Source: Epiperipatus broadwayi (Eukaryota > Onychophora > Udeonychophora > Euonychophora > Peripatidae). From it: a stretch of 64,000 nt of DNA. The translations under genes were made by a program, and so were the position numbers. Shown here one piece after another: positions 59,489-64,000 of this stretch. Where the stretch lies: assembly GCA_028023455.1 (NCBI GenBank), contig JAQFVV010000457.1, positions 492,205-556,204 of the forward strand. Reading direction: 5' to 3'. Positions within the stretch are counted from its first letter, which is position 1; the number at the start of each line of letters is the position of its first letter. The notes under the pieces were generated by a model. The model worked only from the letters and a program-made list of their open reading frames with translations, did not search any database and was not told the origin of the DNA.

Positions 59489-60382
59489 TTGTTCATTATC
59501 AACATAAGAAAAAAAAAGAGTGTAAAAAGCCTTTTTTTTAGATTTAGATTCATATTTATATGGGTTGGTTTAAATAAGACTAGGAAGGATGTAAATGGTT
59601 TATGGTTATGTAGTCAGTGTATTAATATGATAAAAGAGGTGAGAAAGTGTTTTCAAAGTGTAGATAGTCGAAGAATAGTGGGTGGAGAAAGTAATAGTGT
59701 AATGGAGATGATGAGTCAAAGAATAAATAAGATAGAGGAAGAATTGAAGGATGTAGAAGTAAAATTAAAATCATTAGAGATAAAATGTGAGGAGATAAAG
59801 GAATTATTGAGTAGGAATGATAAGGAAGAAATAGATAAGGAGGACCAGAAGATATTAGAAAATGTTATAGATAGAGCAGAAAAAGTAGATTATGAAACAA
59901 TATTGATAGGAGATTCACTAATTAGAGAATGTGGGGATATAATTGCAAGGGAAAATAGAAGTAGGTATGTAAGAGTATGTTTGCCTGGAGCTAGAATTAG
60001 GGATGTAGCAGATAAAGTTAAAAAACAAGGTAGTAGAGATGTATATGTTATGGTGGGGACTAATAATTTATTAGAATCATCAGAGAGAATAATGGATGAG
60101 TATGTAGATTTTATTAGGAATTTGATTATGATTAAAGGAAGAGTAGGAATAGTTGGATTATTACCAAGGTTTGACAAGAGTTATTTGTTAGATAGGGCAT
60201 GTTCTATAAATGAGAGATTGAAAAAATTGTGTGAGAGAAATAATGTTATGTTTGTGGATGTGTGGGATTGTTTTATTGGAAAGAGAGAGTTATATAGTAA
60301 AGATGGGTTGCATTTAGGAAAACAAGGAAGTGAAGTTTTAGGGAGTTTGATTTATAAAGAATTTTTTTCGGGAAACTTATAA
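59489..60382 (+). CDS. LINE ORF1 protein with SGNH/GDSL esterase-like domain
   Basis: The 297-residue frame has three parts. Residues 25-44 ('WVGLNKTRK...WLCSQC') look like the second half of a PHD-type zinc finger; the first half lies out of frame upstream or is lost, so the true start is uncertain. Residues 72-130 are a charged coiled coil. Residues 135-295 form an SGNH hydrolase fold with the four expected blocks: GDS at 141-143 (nucleophile Ser), PGA at 166-168, GTNN at 190-193, and DGLH at 272-275 (Asp and His of the triad). In CR1-type LINEs such ORF1 proteins bind nucleic acid and carry an esterase of unclear purpose. All visible catalytic residues are intact. The other-strand frame 59890-60177 is a shadow. 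Confidence 0.85.
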   Translation: MFIINIRKKKSVKSLFFRFRFIFIWVGLNKTRKDVNGLWLCSQCINMIKEVRKCFQSVDSRRIVGGESNSVMEMMSQRINKIEEELKDVEVKLKSLEIKCEEIKELLSRNDKEEIDKEDQKILENVIDRAEKVDYETILIGDSLIRECGDIIARENRSRYVRVCLPGARIRDVADKVKKQGSRDVYVMVGTNNLLESSERIMDEYVDFIRNLIMIKGRVGIVGLLPRFDKSYLLDRACSINERLKKLCERNNVMFVDVWDCFIGKRELYSKDGLHLGKQGSEVLGSLIYKEFFSGNL

Positions 60383-60477
60383 AGGGGGGTGGGTTTTTAA
60401 ATTGTAATATTATTAAAAAGAATGGATGGAATATAAGAAGTAAGCAAAAGGAATTTGATTTTAATATAAATATAGAT

Positions 60478-63400
60478 ATGGAGAAGGAATGGGTTTGTAA
60501 AATTAATGGTAAGAAAGTAATTTATAAATGTAATGGAGAAGAAAGAATTAAAAGAATTTATAAAAGAGTAGTTAGGAAAGAAGAAATTGTTAAAATTGGG
60601 TTTTTGAATATGCAAGGTGGTAGGAAACCAGAAAAGTGGATGGAATTAAATAAAACAATTGAAAATGAAGAGCTTGAGTTATTAGCAGTAGTGGAAACAC
60701 ATTTAAGAGAAGAAGAAGAACCTATTTTGGAACAGTTGGTATGGCAGGGTATAAATAGAAAAGAAAAAGAAAAAAGGGGTGGTGGTATAGGTGTTATATC
60801 AAAAAAATATTTAAATATTGTTAAATGTCAAGAACACTTGTGGTTTGAAATAAGGTTGGGTAGACAAGAATGGATGGTGGCTATAGTTTATATAGCTACT
60901 GGAGATAGTCAAATTATATTGGAGTGGAATAGTAACATATACGAATGTTTAGTTAAGGATATACAAAGTTTTAAAGAAAAGGGGAAGAGAATAATGGTTA
61001 TAGGGGATATGAATGGACATATTGAAGAAATTGATGATGTAGATAATAAAAATGGACAGCTTTTGAAGAATTTTTGTCAGAAAGTGAATTTGAGTATTGG
61101 AAATTTATTAAATATTTATGAGGGACAATACACATGGTCCAGAAATAATATATTTCACACAATAGATTATGTATTGGTAGAGAAAGAGGGAATAAATAAA
61201 ATACGGAAAATTAAGGTATTTGATAATGAAGAAAAAGTATGCACTAGTGATCATAATTTCATTGTAATTGAAATGGTTAGTAATGTGATGGAGAATAGAA
61301 ATAAAAGTAGAAATAATAGTAAAAGATGTGGATGGAGAGTAAATGATAAGAATAAGTTGGAAGAGTATAAAATACAAGTTGAAGAAATAATGGAAGAGTG
61401 GGTTGGGGATGAGTATAAGGATTGGTGTAAGGAAGTAGAAAAAGTTGCAAATAGGGTTTTAGGTGAGAATATTGAAAAGAATAAAAGTAATAAAAAAATT
61501 AAAATTAGTAAAAGTGTAAAAGAAAGGAAAGAAGCATGTAGAGAATATAAGTGTGCTATTAAGAATAAGGAAAGTGAAAAAGATATTAATGCTAAATGGG
61601 AAAAGTACTTAGAAAAGAAGAAGTTGGCTAAAATAGATATTTATAGAGAGAGAATAAAATTGAATAGTAAATTGTTGGAGGATATTAATAAAAGTGGAAG
61701 AGATGGAAGTAAAAAATTTTGGAATTATATTAAAAGGAGAAATGTAGGGGAGAGAGAGTTAGTATTACTAGATGATGAGGGAACTGAGTGTAGTTCTAGA
61801 GAAGATTTAGAGAGAATCTTAAATAGTTATGTAATGAATATAGAAAAGATGTTAGATGTGAATGATAGAATATTAGAAAATATGAAAGAATATAGTAATG
61901 GGAATATTAGTTTTTCAGAAAATGAACTAAATGAGATAGAGAAGAAATTGAAAAGTGGGAAGGCAAGAGGTTTAGATGGATGGGCAGCAGAGATGGTAAT
62001 GAATTTAGGATATAGGGCAAAATTAAAGTTATTATCCTGTTTTAATAAAATGGCACAGAATAGAGTTTTCCCAAGTAGTTGGAGTAATACAAGAGTAAGG
62101 TTATTATTTAAAGGAAAGGGTAAGGATCATAGAAAGTTGAATAATTATAGACCGATAGCGGTAACATCAGTTTTATATAAAGTTTTCTCATATATGGTGG
62201 CTAGTAAAGTTGTAAAATGGATGGAAGGGAATAATGTAGTGGGTGAAATGCAAGGAGGTTTTAGATTAGATAGGCGTATAGGAGATAGTTTATTTGTAGT
62301 TACACAACTTATGGATATGAGTAGGAATGCAGATAAACAGTTATATATGAGTTTTATAGATATAGAGAAGGCATATGATAGAGTAAATAGAAATAGATTA
62401 TGGATAAGTTTAGCAAATTTGGGAATGGATGAAGCTTTAATAGATATTATTAAGAAATTATATGAAAATAATTATTATATATATCAATTAGAGAATATAG
62501 AATCAATTAAAGTTAAAAATGGTGTGGGACTAAGGCAAGGATGCCCTATGTCACCTATTTTGTTTGTGTTGTATTTGAGTGAAATGGAAAGAGCAATAGA
62601 AAGATTAGGAAGAGGGATAGAGATACCGTTAATAGGTAGTAAGGGAGTATATATTTTGTCAGGTCTTTTTTTTGCAGATGATATATTTTTGTGTGCAGAA
62701 AAAAGAGAAGATATGGAAGTTATGTTGAGGACATGTGCAAGGGTGGGTAAAGAGATGGGGATTAAATTTAGTGAAGAAAAATCAAATATAATGATGGTTA
62801 ATACTGAGGAAAGAGAAGATGTAGAATTTTTATTGGGAGATATTAAGTTAAGTGTGGTGAATAGATATAGTTATTTGGGAATTATTTTAAGTAATCAGAA
62901 AAATTATTTGGATGAATGGGAGAAAAAATTGATAAATGAAGCAAAGAAAAGAAAGGGATTGATAAAGAAATTAACAGTATTTTCATATAATAAATATGAT
63001 GTAGCTAGAATTATATGGAAAGGAGTTGCAGTAGCAGGGTTAACATATGGTAATGATGCATTATATGTTAGTAAAAAGATATTAGATTATTTAGAAAAAG
63101 CTCAAAGGGAAGTAGGAAGACATGCATTGGATGCAGAAGTATGGACAGCAAGGGAGGCAATTCAAGGAGAAATGGGATGGTCAAGTTTTCATATGAGAGA
63201 TGCAAAAAGTAAAATGAAAATGTTTGGTAGATTGCAGTTTATGGATAATAAAAGAATAGCTAAAATAGTATTTAATTGGGTTATGAGTAAAGGACAGGTA
63301 ACAAAATGGGTGAGAAAGGTAATGCGCTATGCAAAAGATTTGGATAAAGAATTTATATCAGTATATTTGTACAAAAGATGGGATGATTGTGTTAAGAGGA

Positions 63401-63897
63401 TTATTGAGTGTTATAGTAGTAAGGAATGGGATAAAAGAATAAATTTATTAATAAAGACTAGGGAGTTAGAGAGATGGAGAAATAGTATGGAGAGTAAAAA
63501 GAGTTTAAATATATATAGAAATAAACAGAATATTAGGTGTGAGTTAATATATGATAATAGTAAGGAAAGTAGTTTATTGTTTAAGGCTCGAACGGGATCT
63601 TTAGCTACAAAAGAATATACATGTAAATGGAAAAATATGGGTGATTTATTTTGTAAATTATGTAAGGAAGGAATTGAAAATATTAGGCATTTGTTAATTG
63701 AATGTAAATGTTTGAAAACAGAAAGGGTACATATAATGAAGTTGTGGAAAAATAAATATGAAAAGAGTGATTATACAGAAAGTGAATTATTGGTTTTTAT
63801 GCTAGGTTTAGGAAAAGATAAGGGGGATTTAGATATAAAGGTTATAGAGTTGACAAAAATTATGTTGTGGAAATGGGATAGAGCAGATTATGGGTAA
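60478..63897 (+). CDS. LINE ORF2: APE endonuclease and reverse transcriptase
   Basis: The 1139-residue open frame carries out target nicking and target-primed reverse transcription. The endonuclease (about 38-268) has 'LNMQGG' (43-48), the catalytic Glu in 'ETHL' (73-76), 'GDMN' (176-179) and 'SDH' (257-259). A Lys/Glu-rich linker precedes the RT (about 475-830) with 'YRPIAVTS' (558-565), 'FIDIEKAYD' (626-634), 'RQGCPMSP' (686-693), catalytic 'FADD' (732-735) and 'YLGI' (799-802). Near the C-terminus Cys1059, Cys1062, His1071 and Cys1076 form a C-x2-C-x8-H-x4-C knuckle. No stop or catalytic loss is seen. Start at 60478 is the first Met in frame after ORF1; the 95-bp gap suggests reinitiation or an internal start. 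Confidence 0.92.
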   Translation: MEKEWVCKINGKKVIYKCNGEERIKRIYKRVVRKEEIVKIGFLNMQGGRKPEKWMELNKTIENEELELLAVVETHLREEEEPILEQLVWQGINRKEKEKRGGGIGVISKKYLNIVKCQEHLWFEIRLGRQEWMVAIVYIATGDSQIILEWNSNIYECLVKDIQSFKEKGKRIMVIGDMNGHIEEIDDVDNKNGQLLKNFCQKVNLSIGNLLNIYEGQYTWSRNNIFHTIDYVLVEKEGINKIRKIKVFDNEEKVCTSDHNFIVIEMVSNVMENRNKSRNNSKRCGWRVNDKNKLEEYKIQVEEIMEEWVGDEYKDWCKEVEKVANRVLGENIEKNKSNKKIKISKSVKERKEACREYKCAIKNKESEKDINAKWEKYLEKKKLAKIDIYRERIKLNSKLLEDINKSGRDGSKKFWNYIKRRNVGERELVLLDDEGTECSSREDLERILNSYVMNIEKMLDVNDRILENMKEYSNGNISFSENELNEIEKKLKSGKARGLDGWAAEMVMNLGYRAKLKLLSCFNKMAQNRVFPSSWSNTRVRLLFKGKGKDHRKLNNYRPIAVTSVLYKVFSYMVASKVVKWMEGNNVVGEMQGGFRLDRRIGDSLFVVTQLMDMSRNADKQLYMSFIDIEKAYDRVNRNRLWISLANLGMDEALIDIIKKLYENNYYIYQLENIESIKVKNGVGLRQGCPMSPILFVLYLSEMERAIERLGRGIEIPLIGSKGVYILSGLFFADDIFLCAEKREDMEVMLRTCARVGKEMGIKFSEEKSNIMMVNTEEREDVEFLLGDIKLSVVNRYSYLGIILSNQKNYLDEWEKKLINEAKKRKGLIKKLTVFSYNKYDVARIIWKGVAVAGLTYGNDALYVSKKILDYLEKAQREVGRHALDAEVWTAREAIQGEMGWSSFHMRDAKSKMKMFGRLQFMDNKRIAKIVFNWVMSKGQVTKWVRKVMRYAKDLDKEFISVYLYKRWDDCVKRIIECYSSKEWDKRINLLIKTRELERWRNSMESKKSLNIYRNKQNIRCELIYDNSKESSLLFKARTGSLATKEYTCKWKNMGDLFCKLCKEGIENIRHLLIECKCLKTERVHIMKLWKNKYEKSDYTESELLVFMLGLGKDKGDLDIKVIELTKIMLWKWDRADYG

Positions 63898-64000
63898 ATT
63901 TAGAGTGGGGAATGTAAAAGAAAGTGGCTAACAGGTTTATCTGGGCTTAATTGCTGAGATATTCTTGACTTCGTTTAAGGAGAAGCCATAATACATCACA
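63898..64000 (+). other. 3' UTR of the intact LINE (cut by window edge)
   Basis: After the stop, 103 bp remain, with TTCTTGACTTCGTTTAAGGA and GAAGCCATAATACATCACA at the edge. No poly-A or simple-repeat tail is reached, so the end of the element is unseen. Confidence 0.6.

Larger units (their letters stand above)
59393..64000 (+). mobile_element. Apparently full-length, intact two-ORF LINE (CR1-like), 3' end at or beyond the window edge
   Basis: It begins with a GC-richer leader (59393-59450, ACCGTACCCGGCTCCCTATT), followed by ORF1 (esterase-like), 95 bp of spacer and ORF2 (endonuclease plus RT), then at least 103 bp of 3' UTR. The order PHD-like remnant, coiled coil, SGNH esterase in ORF1 and APE endonuclease, RT, CCHC knuckle in ORF2 suits the CR1/L2/Rex1 group, though the exact clade was not tested. 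Both ORFs are open, pointing to recent activity. The coding strand is strikingly poor in C (61681-61740: 14 G, 0 C). Confidence 0.85.

Noticed and set aside
1-64000. CRISPR arrays, bacterial operons, rRNA or complete tRNA genes.
   Set aside because: None seen; the only tRNA-like sequences are repeat-derived and do not fold as clean tRNAs.

Overview
The window looks like nuclear DNA of an AT-rich invertebrate animal (roughly 70-75% A+T by eye). It has spliced exons with GT/AG borders, long introns, and a metazoan repeat mix: Penelope-like elements (PLEs), RTE-type and CR1-like LINEs, hAT, mariner and IS630-type DNA transposons, tRNA-derived short repeats and foldback elements. I see no bacterial or organellar gene organisation. 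I cannot name the species; a mollusc, cnidarian or chelicerate would all fit.

Host genes occupy only a small part. On the minus strand three exons with matching phases (11489-11617, 7821-7935, 855-1719) give the first 367 codons of a protein that I tentatively recognise as KIAA0825-like; it continues off the left edge. About 8 kb upstream, a compact region at 19.4-19.6 kb has a minus-strand 5' exon with a strong donor and, head to head, the first coding exon of an unidentified plus-strand gene. This is a likely bidirectional promoter with YY1-like and ZNF143-like motifs.

The rest is transposon country. From left to right: PLE fossil (2.3-3.9 kb), degenerate minisatellite (7 kb), foldback element (8.3 kb), mariner fossil (9.1-9.6 kb), hAT fossil (15.3-18.2 kb), dead RTE LINE on the minus strand (23.5-26.7 kb), a 3.2-kb element with terminal inverted repeats and no recognisable transposase (27.6-30.8 kb), a cluster of hammerhead-ribozyme-bearing short repeats (32.3-33.4 kb), a second mariner (35.9-36.7 kb), a truncated PLE enclosed by 66-bp inverted repeats (38.3-39.8 kb), an IS630-type transposon with iterated ends (43.3-45.7 kb), a dead plus-strand RTE LINE and other LINE tails (47.7-51.5 kb), a palindromic pair of GIY-YIG PLE copies with tRNA-like tails (53.4-55.4 kb), and an apparently intact two-ORF LINE (59.4-64 kb).

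The most interesting item is the short repeat at 32.3-33.4 kb and 40.0 kb. Its sense strand carries the hammerhead core (CTGATGA, 5-bp stem II, GAAA). In one copy (33242-33330) it has pairable stems I and III around a GUA cleavage triplet, followed by a tRNA-Ser-like segment. Two copies form the arms of a palindromic element. It would be a self-cleaving SINE or retrozyme-like unit in a genome that also has PLEs. The second notable pattern is the near absence of C on the sense strand of the intact LINE and of two PLE copies.
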